Of a DNA stretch of 64,000 nt, positions 1-9,307 are shown in pieces. Below the pieces are notes generated by a model. The model worked only from the letters and a program-made list of their open reading frames with translations, had not been told where the DNA came from and ran no database searches. Origin of the DNA: Azolla caroliniana (lineage: Eukaryota > Polypodiophyta). The stretch spans positions 7,006,001 to 7,070,000 of the forward strand of contig JBHGNT010000003.1 in NCBI GenBank assembly GCA_043228905.1, in the 5' to 3' direction. The translations under genes were made by a program, and so were the position numbers. The stretch's first letter is position 1. The number at the start of each line of letters is the position of its first letter.

Positions 1-573
1 ATCTCTCCGACGCGCTTCTTCGTTCAAAATACTTGTCTTTACCGTTTGTAGGGACAAGTTATCTTCGGTGCAGGAGGTGCTGAGAGTCACCACCAAGTTC
101 TCCCAGCTTTCCGGCAATGTACACATCAGAATGATGGCTTGCATTGCATCCTCCAGCGGGAACTTGATCGCCGCAAGCTGGTTCACGAATCCCATGAACG
201 TGCTTACGTGTTCCACCATACTCTCGCCGTCCCGGTACTTGAGGTTCACTATCTTCCTCATCAGGGAGGTCCGGTTCAACGCATTCTTCCTCTCGTAGAG
301 GCCCGACAGCTTCCGCCACATCTCATATGCGTTGGTGTCGTTCGCCACATGTTGTAGAACGCTCACGTCTACGTATTGCCGAATGGTTGCAACGGCTTTC
401 CGGTTCAGAAGCCTCCATTCCGACTCAAGTACTCCCTTCGGTATTTCCGACCTGTCAATCGGTTCGTACAGGTCCCGAACAATCAGAAGATCCTCCATCT
501 TGATCTTCCAGTCGGCGTAATTCTGCGCATTCAGCACCATCATCCCCGGCTGCCCGCTGCCGCCGCCTTCCAT
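1..573 (-). pseudogene. Ty1/copia gag (5' part), minus-strand copy, runs off left edge
   Basis: Read on the minus strand, an open frame starts at an ATG (571-573) and stays open for about 190 codons to the window edge. It begins MEGGGSGQPGMMVLNAQNY and contains the UBN2/DUF4219-type gag signatures YADWKIKMEDLL, MWRKLSGLYERKNALNRTSL and LMCTLPESWENL, typical of Ty1/copia capsid. It follows directly on a primer-binding site (589-600) and an LTR (604-1205), so this is the 5' end of a copia element reading left. Zinc knuckle, protease, integrase and RT would lie beyond base 1. No stop is visible in the part shown. It is labelled a partial element because most of it is out of view, not because a lesion was seen. 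Confidence 0.85.
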
Positions 574-588
574 TTTCTGCAGCAGTTC

Positions 589-600
589 GCTCTGATACCA
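589..600 (-). promoter_or_regulatory. Copia primer-binding site (initiator tRNA-Met type)
   Basis: On the minus strand the sequence TGGTATCAGAGC lies three bases inside the LTR end. This is the usual Ty1/copia minus-strand priming site complementary to the 3' end of plant initiator tRNA-Met. Confidence 0.85.
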
Positions 601-603
601 AAT

Positions 604-1205
604 TGATGGAAATCAATCGACACTTTCCAAACTTCACCTCTCGGCCACAACCAAGGAAACACACGAATCGTTGTTGCAGAAAATGGGAAATGCGAAAAAT
701 AGAGTGGACACACGATTTAACGTGGAAAACCCTGTACGGGAAAAACCACGGGAGTACAAGACTCCAAACCAAAACTATGCACATAGAAATATACAATGGC
801 GAGCTTCAAGGCGACGACCTTGAGCTCGCTGTCCTCGCCACAGGCGGCGGAAATACACAGAGGCGTCGACCTCTTTCTCATTCACGCTCTATCTCTCTCA
901 CGGCTGCTCTCTCTTCACTCCTCTTGAGTGGAAAAAATAGAAAAATGAGAAGCAACATAAAACTGTTTGCCCTAAGTCATATTTATACACATATGACTTT
1001 GGGGCTATTTACAACTATAGCCTCAAGGGCCCTTGGCAAACATATTCACGGATATGTCCCCGCATCCGGATCTCTCTCCGGGTACATTCGTCATCCGGCT
1101 CCGAAGCCGGGGTCTTCATCATCCGGTTCCGAAACCGAAACCAGGCTTGTCGGCATTCATCTCTGACATCCGACCATCCCATCCGAAGGGACCGTAATCC
1201 CAACA
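604..1205 (-). mobile_element. 5' LTR of the minus-strand copia element
   Basis: Minus-strand sequence begins TGTTGGGATTACGG (at 1205) and ends CCATCA (at 604), next to the primer-binding site. It is the inverted counterpart of the LTR at 2388-3019: both carry GCCAAGGGCCCT, a TATAAATATGACTTAGGGC core-promoter segment and GGTTGTGGCCGAGAGG. At its outer edge (1205/1206) the sequence changes abruptly into the reverse-transcriptase frame of a plus-strand copia of the same family. This suggests the element jumped into a relative. Confidence 0.85.
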
Positions 1206-2377
1206 GATTCGAGAAGAAAGGGAAGGAGCACCTAGTATGCCGGTTGAAGAAGAGCCTTTACAGACTGAAGCAGGCTCCCCGGCAATGGTACCGGAAGTTC
1301 GACTCTTTCATGACCGACGAAGGGTACCACAAAACGCAGTCCGATCACTGCGTGTTTGTGAAGAAGTTCGAAGGAGGAGACTTTCTAATACTCCTCCTGT
1401 ACGTGGACGACATGTTGATCGTCGGACGGGACCAGGTCAAGATACGGATGCTGAAGAAAGCGCTTCACCGAACCTTCTCAATGAAGGACCTGGGTCCGGC
1501 GAGGCAAATACTAGGGATGCACATCATCCAGGACCGGAGCAAGAAGCAGTTGTGGCTGTCACAGGAGAAGTACGTGACAAAGGTGCTTCACCGGTTCAAC
1601 ATGTCGGAAGCAAGACCGGTCGGGTCAACCCTCCCGGCAAACTGCAAGTTGTCCAGCAAGCAAAGCCCCAAGACAAAGGCTGAGAAGGAGGACATGATGA
1701 AAGTACCATATGCCTCTGCCGTCGGAAGCTTGATGTACGCAATGGTGTGTACAAGACCGGACATAGGATATGCAGTCGGAGTGGTGAGCCGGTACATGAG
1801 CAATCCCGGCAAAGAGCACTGGAACGCGGCCAAGTGGATACTCCGATACCTGAAGGGCACGGCAAACGTGTCCCTCCGATTCGGCTCCGGTAAGCCCGAA
1901 CTCGACGGCTTTACCGATTCGGATATGTCGGCTGATGCAGATACCAGCCGGTCCACATCAGGGTATGTGATGACGTATGCAGGGGGAGCTGTTTCGTGGC
2001 AATCGAGGCTGCAGAAGACGGTTGCGTTGTCAACCACGGAGGCGGAGTACATGGCGGCTGTTGAAGCCGGCAAGGAAATAATATGGATGAAGGACTTCAT
2101 TAGAGAGCTCGGTATCCGGCAGGAGGAGTACCGACTCTACTGCGACAGTCAGAGTGCCATCCACCTTGCGAAGAATGTGGCCTATCACTCCCGGACGAAG
2201 CACATCCAACGAAGATATCACTGGATCCGGGAAAGGATAGAAGTCCAGGAGTTCGTGCTGACGAAGATCCACACGGACGAGAATGGGTCAGATATGCTGA
2301 CCAAAGTGCTCACACCCGACAAGCTGGAAGCGTGCCGGAAGAGGGTCGGACTGGAAAGACATCCCATGCCGAAGTGA
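1206..2377 (+). pseudogene. Ty1/copia reverse transcriptase (C-terminal part) and RNase H, 5' truncated by insertion
   Basis: An uninterrupted frame encodes the second half of a copia RT and the whole RNase H. Visible are LKQAPRQWYRKFDSF, the catalytic YVDDM in LLLYVDDMLIVGRD, FSMKDLGPARQILGMH, the RNase H segment DGFTDSDMSADADTSRST and the conserved NVAYHSRTKHIQRRYHWIRE, ending HPMPK before TGA. The frame has no stops from about 1206, so the loss of the 5' half reflects the insertion of the minus-strand relative at 1205/1206 rather than decay. The upstream part would be outside the window on the far side of that insertion. A purine-rich tract and the 3' LTR follow directly. Confidence 0.9.
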
Positions 2378-2387
2378 AGGGGGAGTT
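2371..2387 (+). promoter_or_regulatory. Polypurine tract of the plus-strand copia
   Basis: GAAGTGAAGGGGGAGTTT lies between the RNase H stop and the LTR start TGTTGGGATT. This is the expected plus-strand priming site. Confidence 0.7.
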
Positions 2388-2724
2388 TGTTGGGATTACG
2401 GTCCCTCCGGATGGGATGGTCAGATGTCCGGGAATCGGGAATGAAGACCCGAATGAGGAGTACCCGGTATCGGAACCGGATGATGAAGACCCGGTTTCGG
2501 ATCCGGATGATGAAGACCCCGGCTACGGAGCCGGATGACGAATGTACCCGGAGAGAGATCCGGATGCGGGGACATATTTGTGAATATGTTTGCCAAGGGC
2601 CCTCTAGGCTATATTTGTAAATAGCCTGAAAGTCATATGTGTATAAATATGACTTAGGGCAAACAGTTTTGTTGTTGTTGCTCATTTTTCTGTTTTCCAC
2701 TTAGAGGGAGCGAAGTGAGAGCAG

Positions 2725-2764
<40 letters not shown>

Positions 2765-3019
2765 GAGGTCGACGCCTCTGTGTAATACCGCCGCCTGTGG
2801 CGAGGACAGCGAGCTCAAGGTCATCGCCTTGCAGCTCACCATTGTACATTCCCTGCGGATAGTGATAGTTGGAGTCTTGCACTCCCGTGGTTTTTCCCGT
2901 CTAGGGTTTTCCACGCTAAACCCTGTGCATTCGAGTCTCTCTCTGTGTTTTCGATTTACTGTTGCATTGACTCGTGTTTCCTCGGTTGTGGCCGAGAGGT
3001 GAAGGTTTTGAAAGCGTCA
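2388..3019 (+). mobile_element. 3' LTR of the plus-strand copia element
   Basis: It starts TGTTGGGATTACGG and ends GCGTCA, matching the inverted LTR at 604-1205 over most of its length. It is about 30 bp longer, mainly because of extra copies of a roughly 27-bp U3 unit containing GGATGATGAAGACCC (about 2440-2540). It contains a TATAAATATGACTTAGGGC promoter segment and a (GA)n run near 2733-2758. The bases right after 3019 resume the LTR of gypsy element A, which implies the copia inserted into that LTR. Confidence 0.8.
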
Positions 3020-3557
3020 ATTTCTGTGTGAATATCGAGGGCGCCTTTATGGTGCCGAAGAGTAGTCAAGTCGGGGCAAACGATCCCATGGAAGGCGGGA
3101 TTTGTCCCACATTGTAACGCATCCCTTTCCTTGTTCTATAAAAGGAAGGGAACGCCCTTTGTGAAAGGGTTGCCCGTTTTGCATTAGAGGGTATACCGTT
3201 AGGTTTAGAGTTAGGTTTTTTTCTTCTTCTTCTCCTTCCTCTTCCCCTTCGTGTTCGCTTAGGGTTTGCTTTGGTTCGGCCTCCTGTGCAAGACCCCGCT
3301 CGGCGCGACGAGCTGAGAGCTCCCCGACGGCAGCTTGGCAGCTTATGACTATTGTAACCTACCTCAGTACGGCTCGACGCCAGGAATGTATTCTTCCCTT
3401 TATATATATAAATATATATACGTTTGTCTGTGTATATTCGCGTCGTTGTTGGCGTCGGGTGCTTAACCTCTCCTGCGTTTTCTGTACATAAGGCGTGAGT
3501 CGGGTTGGGCTATGTGTGCGTGTGTGTGCGTGTGTGTGCGTGAGTCGGTGTTAAGCA

Positions 3558-3615
<58 letters not shown>

Positions 3616-3734
3616 TCGGGTGCTTCCGGGATGCCCCAGAAACAGTGAAGCACGACTTCCTACGCTCCGTCTCTCCCTAGTCCAAGACCCCCGTGGTCCC
3701 GCCTTACTCCACGCACGCGCGTAACAACGCGACA
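3020..3734 (+). mobile_element. 5' LTR (left end missing) of gag-only gypsy element A
   Basis: This matches 7092-7778 almost base for base outside the microsatellites. The first ~85 bp of the LTR (present as 7007-7091 in the 3' copy) are absent here, as expected if the copia ending at 3019 inserted inside the LTR. It contains a TATA box (TATAAAA, 3137-3143), an AT microsatellite near 3402-3420 and a long (TC)n tract near 3559-3612. It ends CGCGACA four bases before the primer-binding site. Confidence 0.85.
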
Positions 3735-3738
3735 TATT

Positions 3739-3754
3739 TGGTGAACCCGACGTG
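3739..3754 (+). promoter_or_regulatory. Candidate primer-binding site of gypsy element A
   Basis: TGGTGAACCCGACGTG begins four bases after the LTR end and starts with the obligatory TGG. The matching tRNA was not identified. Confidence 0.6.
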
Positions 3755-5389
3755 AAAGGCAACGGAGGATGGAGTTGGAAGACGACGACCTTGCGGAGAT
3801 GGTGGCCGAAGTGGTGTTTGGAGTCAGCACGAGTGATGATGAGGCGACAAGCAACGCAACAAGCGGTTGAGCGAGTGGTCGAAAGAGTCGGCCGTTTCAA
3901 CGGGGACAAAGTCCCATCTTACTTGGAAGCCTACAACGCGGAAATGGAGGAGCGTGGCGTAGACGAGGCATTGAGGCTGGAGTTCTTCTATCGGGTCGTG
4001 GCTGTCCGGATGCATGCGGAAATAAAGGAGCTCTGTGAGGCTCCTAGTTCGTGGGAGGCCTTCGAAGAGGCGCTCCTGAAGGCATACGAAGGACGGCGGA
4101 AGAGCCGGGGACGGCACGACTTTGAAGCCTACAACGTGGAAATGGAGGAGCGTGGCGTAGACGAGGCGTTGAGGCTGGAGTTCTTCTGTCGGGTCGTGGC
4201 TGTCTGGATGCATGCGGAAATAAAGGAGCTCCGTGAGGCTCCTAGTTCGTGGGAGGCCTTCGAAGAGGCGCTCCTGAAGGCATACGAAGGACGGCGGAAG
4301 AGCCGGGGACGGCACGACTTTGACCAGTGGGTAGCATCGGCAAAGACCCACCGGGGCGCGACCAAGGAGTTCCGAGAGTTCGAGCGACGGCTTGCTCGGC
4401 TCCCGGAGCGGGAACAAGGTTTGGTGGGGGCGGACAAAGTCCTTTTGTTTGTCAAGTCGATCGACTAAGCGGAACGGGAAGCCATCGGGATTGAGCTCGA
4501 AGACGATGACGGAGCGAATGGGCTTACGGAGGACTGGTCGAAGGTCGGAAGGGTGTGCCAACGGCTAGACAACGAGCGAGCCGAGAAGGCTAAGAGGAAG
4601 GTACGCGACGGCGTGCCATCACAGTGGGAAGAGGCCAAACGACAAAGGGAGTTGGCAAGGATCAGCGTTGGGGCCAGGATTGCGGAGGCGTACGCAGCTC
4701 TCCAGGCGATGCTCGAGGAAGAGGAAAGATCAAGGCCGCAAGCCGAGACTGAGAAGACGAACTTGCCCCACGCGACGGTGGAAGATCGGTACCACGGTAC
4801 CACGGGAGAGGGTGCAGAACGAAACGTCCTCTCGACTTGCGGCGATAGAACGGCCAAGGAAGAGGCCGAGATACAGATCACGGAATCGGAACTTTGGGAC
4901 CAGCGGTTTCAGGCGTGTCAGCCCGAGATCCCGGTCATTGGAGAACCAAGCCCAGACGGGGCTTGCGCGATCGGTAAGAAGACGACCGCCGACCACGAAG
5001 AGTCGGTGGCTACGGACAAGGGCGTAAAACGGACAGGCGATTCTTTGTGTCTTCCCACACTTGCTCCCGAGACGATGGCAGTCGGGCCGGAGTGCCCACG
5101 TGAGCCCCAAGCAGAGGAAGGCGGCGGAAGGCCAAGAATCACCGGCGAGACGATACGGGGAAGGAGCGAACGAAAGCCCGCGGACCCGATTCCGGAGAAC
5201 TCGGCATTCGGGCCCGTATGCCCATATAAGACCGAGGAGATGGAGTCCTGGCACGATGCCAGCGAAGTCGGATGGGAAACGGCCTACGAGGAGGCCAAGG
5301 ACGGACACGGCACGAGGAGATCGGCATTCCGATGCGGATGGAGCGTGATCCGGTCGTGGATTGTTCAATCGGGGCCGGATTCGGCATGA
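3752..5389 (+). pseudogene. Ty3/gypsy gag-like reading frame with internal duplication and a stop
   Basis: A frame from 3752 encodes a capsid-like protein (RVGRFNGDKVPSYLEAY, EAPSSWEAFEEALLKAYE, DQWVASAKTHRGATKEFREF, LVGADKVLLFVKSID) and meets TAA at 4466-4468. The same frame then continues open from 4469 to 5389 (AEREAIGIELEDDDGANG, VCQRLDNERAEKAKRKV), so one nonsense change splits what was a longer gag. A 66-residue block is duplicated in tandem (3926-4123 and 4124-4321). A second ATG at 3769 opens an acidic 33-codon peptide (MELEDDDLAEMVAEVVFGVS) in another frame, possibly the original gag start followed by a frameshift. No zinc knuckle, protease, RT or integrase follows before the 3' LTR, so this looks like a non-autonomous, gag-only element. 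Confidence 0.75.
3926..4321 (+). repeat. Exact-frame 198-bp tandem duplication inside gag
   Basis: The block 3926-4123 is repeated immediately at 4124-4321 with only a few substitutions. Both copies start GAAGCCTACAACG and end GGGGACGGCACGACTTT. At 66 codons the reading frame is kept, so the protein carries two copies of the EAYN...RHDF segment. Confidence 0.95.
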
Positions 5390-6993
5390 AGGTGCCGATA
5401 CGGGAGAGGGTGCGGGACGAGCCGCCCTCTTTTACATGGGGAGAAAGACCGACCGAGCGAAGGTCGAGATTTGGGAAGACAAAGGGGCGGTCTACGGAGG
5501 ATCCTTCACACCGGTTATAGAGACTTTGGCAGTCGGCAACGCGGTCGACGTAAGACCAAGATACTGATGGTGGCGGCGAGGTGACGAAGGCAAGGGCTAC
5601 GGATGGGCGGCCCAAGGAGGACCCTTCACACCGGTTCTAGAGACTTCGGCAGTCGGCAACGCGGTCGACGTAAGACCAAGATACTGACGGTGGCGGCGAG
5701 GTGACGAAGGCTATGGGCGTAACGAAGTCCGGTCCTACGGGATCCCCACACTAACCAGAGAATTCGGCAGTCGGCAACGCGGTCGACGTAAGACCAAGAT
5801 ACTGATGGTGGCGGCGGGAAACGGGAAACGGGACCCGACTACGCGGAAGACACGAGGAGAGTCCGGGAGGGACTCAAACAAAAGACACCCGAGTTTCGGC
5901 AAGCATAGAAACGGAGTCCGGTCCTATGGGACCCTCACACCGATCCGGAGACTCCGGCTGTTCGGCCAACGTGGCAACGTAAGACCGAGGGAGAAGGACG
6001 GTAGCAGCAGGGAACAGGACCCGACGACACGAGGTTTCGGAAGGAGCCGGTAGGGGCAAACACGGGGAGGTGTGTCAGGCCGGAAAGGCACACCTGGGAT
6101 AGAACAAGAATCTCGCAAGTGGCCATCGCGGGCCGGATCGAAGCGTGACTACGGGACGGTGTTCGGCGCGGGCGGGGCCGAACGAAGGAAGCGGAAGACG
6201 ACACAAGGGAGGTGCCGGGAACGAGGTTACAAGTGCCTAGTGGACTGCACAGGGTCGGAGTCACGGGATGGCAAGAAAGGCCGGAGGAGGATCCTCCACA
6301 CTCGCTTTGTAGATCTCGGTAGCTCCGTCGAAGTAGCGAAGACTAACACGGCAAGCCCGGGGTGACAAGCTGGTGGGGGCGAGGGGACGACGGCAAGAGG
6401 AAGACTCAGGACCTATCGCGGCAGCACGAAGATGGGAAGGGCCAAGCGGGCTACTACGGGGTGTTCCTCGGATGTAAAGGACACCGGGATGCGGGTGAGC
6501 GACGATGCACGATCTGGCCGGGAAAGGGGCCGACGAGCCGTGCAATGAACCGAGGTACAGCACAGGCAATGCCAAACAACGGTCGAGGGTATGTGGCACA
6601 CGGAGGTGCCGGAGCAGGAAGGCAAGCGCGGAGGAGACCGGAAAAGGGATCCTCCACACCGTTCCGGAGACCATGGCGGTTCGAGCCGACGCGGCGACGT
6701 AAGACCATGGAGAAGGAAGGTGGCGGCAGGAGGACGTTGGGCATACGGCGGGAAGCGGGGCGTTCACACGGCCGAACAAGGGCCAACGGAAGTATGCGTA
6801 CTACGGAGATCGCGGCAGAGGACCCATCGACGGGTCGACTAAGCCTACGGGGAGGCGAGCGTGAAGGAAGACTCGAAGCCGACGGATCAAACCAGCAGCA
6901 AGCCGAGATGCGGATCACGGGAGACCGGTTTCTCACCGGCCGAAATCTCTCACCCTTCAACCAGATTTGGCACGTACCGGTGGACGTGCAGTT
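5390..6993 (+). other. Non-coding interior of gypsy element A
   Basis: GC-rich sequence between the gag remnant and the polypurine tract. I see no protease, RT, RNase H or integrase motif on either strand. Long frames here are mutually overlapping, Arg/Gly/Pro-rich translations expected from GC-rich repeats. This supports a non-autonomous element. Confidence 0.6.
5505..5835 (+). repeat. Degenerate ~120-bp tandem repeats inside element A
   Basis: The core GGCAGTCGGCAACGCGGTCG followed by ACGTAAGACCAAGATACTGA occurs near 5528, 5648 and 5766, a spacing of about 120 and 118 bp. More diverged relatives lie near 5950 and 6685. The intervening sequence to the 3' LTR has no long sense frame with recognised domains. 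Confidence 0.75.
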
Positions 6994-7006
6994 AGGTGGG
7001 GGCGGA
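6994..7006 (+). promoter_or_regulatory. Polypurine tract of element A
   Basis: AGGTGGGGGCGGA sits directly before the LTR start TGTCGTCAAG. The same tract precedes the LTR of element B at 17,204-17,216, which shows the two elements are related. Confidence 0.8.
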
Positions 7007-7630
7007 TGTCGTCAAGAATTTCGGCCAGAGGCAGAAATCGGGAAACATTGGCTACATCGGCAGGGTGCAGCGTGTGTACGCACCCATGTACATTTAGTGT
7101 GAATATCGAGGGCGCCTTTATGGTGCCGAAGAGTAGTCAAGTCGGGGCAGACGATCCCATGGAAGGCAGGATTTGTCCCACATTGTAACGCATCCCTTTC
7201 CTTGTTCTATAAAAGGAAGGGAACGCCCTTTGTGAAAGGGTTGCCCGTTTTGCATTAGAGGGTATACCGTTAGGTTTAGAGTTAGGTTTTTTTCTTCTTC
7301 TTCTCCTTCCTCTTCCCCTTCGTGTTCGCTTAGGGTTTGCTTTGGTTCGGCCTCCTGTGCAAGACCCCACTCGGCGCGACGAGCTGAGAGCTCCCCGACG
7401 GCGGCTTGGCAGTTGACGACTACTGTAACCTACCTCAGTCCGGCTCGACGCCAGGAATGTATTCTTCCCTTTATATATATATATATATATATACGTTTGT
7501 CTGTGTATATTCGCGTCGTTGTTGGCGCCGGGTGCTTAACCTCTCCTGCGTTTTCTGTACATAAGGCGTGAGTCGGGTTGGGCTGTGTGTGCGTGTGTGT
7601 GCGTGTGTGTGCGTGAGTTGGTGTTAAGCA

Positions 7631-7674
<44 letters not shown>

Positions 7675-7778
7675 TCGGGTGCTTAACAATGAAGCACGAC
7701 TTCCTACGCTCCGTCTCTCCCTAGTCCAAGACCCCCGTGGTCCCGCCTTTCTCCACGCACGCGCGTAACAACGCAACA
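7007..7778 (+). mobile_element. 3' LTR of gypsy element A
   Basis: It begins TGTCGTCAAG after the polypurine tract and ends ACGCAACA. It matches the truncated 5' LTR (3020-3734), including the TATA box (7208-7214), but with a longer AT run (about 7474-7491) and a shorter TC run (about 7632-7670). It lacks a short CCGGGATGCCCCAGAA-like stretch found in the other copy. The base after 7778 is inside the protease frame of element B, so A is inserted in B. Confidence 0.9.
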
Positions 7779-8801
7779 ACGGGTGGAAGATACGGGCGGC
7801 GACGCGCGCCACTGAGGAACTACACAGGGCCTACCCAAACGTGCGAGTCAAGATCGGCGACGTCGAAATAGATCAGCACTTCTTTGTGCAGGAGACGTCC
7901 TCACACCTGGTCATACTGGGAGAACCATACATTACGGCAGCACAGATGGAGACCAAGGTGCTGGACAACGGGTCGGCTTACGCGAGGGTCAAGAGTCAGG
8001 ACGGGCGTCATTCGGTCCAGTTCCTGACAGTGCGACTGAACCACGAGCGAAACCGCAAGTCCCTCGGTGGTGAGAATCGAGAGGATTTTTAGAGAGGGTT
8101 GTCAAGGCGTGGGGCCGCGACAGTCCGGACACTCCGGGAAAACCCCACAAATGTACGATAGAGACGAAACCGAAGAAACCTTGTACCATAAGTAGGAAGT
8201 TTTGTTTCCCCGACAACGGAGGGTGTACAATAGTCGACGTCGTTGGCCGAGAAAAGACAAGGGCGGAAGAGCGACTTCGGGCGTGCGGAGTTCTCGGGCC
8301 CAGCGAAGAAATCAACGGAGCCGTGGAGGCGGTCTCCTTCGACGATACCTTGGGAATATTGCGAGAGGTGGTCGGAGAGGGCCTTAAAGAGGACCGGACG
8401 ATACCGGTTTGTTCAGAAGAGATGTACGAAGTCATCGCGGACTTCAGTCGAGGGCTCGAGTCGGATCGGACGGCCCGGGTTAACACGAAGTACAAGACTG
8501 TGGACCGGAAGGTAAGGCCAGTCGTGGCACCCTTACCCGAGGGCAGCGAGTTGCGAATCAAGGGGGTCGCGTCGGACCCCAGTTTACGAGATCCGGCCTA
8601 CATAGAGCACGCCTTCACCGACAGAACGCTACGGGAGCTCAAAATCGGTGGGGGCGGGTTCCTACTGCTGGCGGAAGAAGACCGGTTTCAGAGAATGCTC
8701 GGAAGGCACGGGAAAGCCTTCGCATTCTCACCGGGAGAGATCGGGTGCGTAGACCCGACAGTCGTGAAGCCGATGGTGATATTCACGGTACCGCATGTGT
8801 C
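7779..8801 (+). pseudogene. Gypsy element B pol: protease C-terminal part and linker to RT
   Basis: The frame is open right from the element A junction: WKIRAATRATEELHRAYP, VRVKIGDVEIDQHFFVQ, LVILGEPYITAAQMETKVL and VQFLTVRLNHERN are retropepsin-region sequence of a Ty3/gypsy polyprotein. The catalytic DTG would lie upstream, on the far side of element A. The frame hits TAG at 8090-8092. The -1 frame is open from 8092 through 8801 (DDTLGILREVVGEGL, VRPVVAPLPEGSE) and leads into RT, so one frameshift separates protease from RT. At 8801 the frame is cut by copia C; on the other side (14,357) it resumes in register. Confidence 0.85.
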
Positions 8802-8889
8802 TGTTGGAGACAAGGTCGTCTATGCGGAAGATTAAGAAGCATTCGATTCTGTTCTGTACCTGCGTATGACAGTTTCTAGGTCGTTGCAC

Positions 8890-8928
<39 letters not shown>

Positions 8929-9114
8929 CACAAAACGACTCTTTTTATTCCATAAAGCAATAATACAACCCAACCTTACAAAAAGGTTACAAGGTCACTA
9001 TATATAGTGACAGACTTAGGGCATCTACCATTTATGCTAATTACACAAATGGCCCAAACTTGATCTATACAAAGGGATAGTGTGAATACGTCCATTATAC
9101 ACTTGTATTCGACA
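8802..9114 (-). mobile_element. 3' LTR of copia element C
   Basis: A 313-bp LTR, TG...CA on both strands, flanked on its outer side by the target duplication GTGTC (8797-8801). It differs from the 5' LTR (14,035-14,351) only by one substitution (8833 T versus 14,066 C) and four bases of a (GA)n run. A polypurine tract (minus strand ACGGGGGAG, complement of about 9115-9123) lies on the inner side. Confidence 0.95.
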
Positions 9115-9307
9115 CTCCCCCGTAATGGGCGTATACATGGGTTATCTAAGATTACAGGCATAAACCTAGGTTCTTGGACATATCAGTTTTGTTCGAGTCG
9201 GCAGGGTCCGAAGGCAGAAGACCGAATTGGTCGGGTCGGAAGAGTTGAAGCCGATCATTAAGGAACTGATGTCGGTTGTAGGAAACCATCCTGCAATGTG
9301 TCCGGCT

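Noticed and set aside
3463-3909. Frames across TC/GA microsatellites (Ser-Leu or Arg-Glu runs), also near 2,715, 7,624, 8,728, 13,838 and 21,738
   Set aside because: They are translations of dinucleotide repeats in LTRs or intergenic DNA.
4730-6960. Several 100-250 codon antisense frames in gypsy element A
   Set aside because: GC-rich shadow frames opposite gag and repeat sequence, without recognisable domains.
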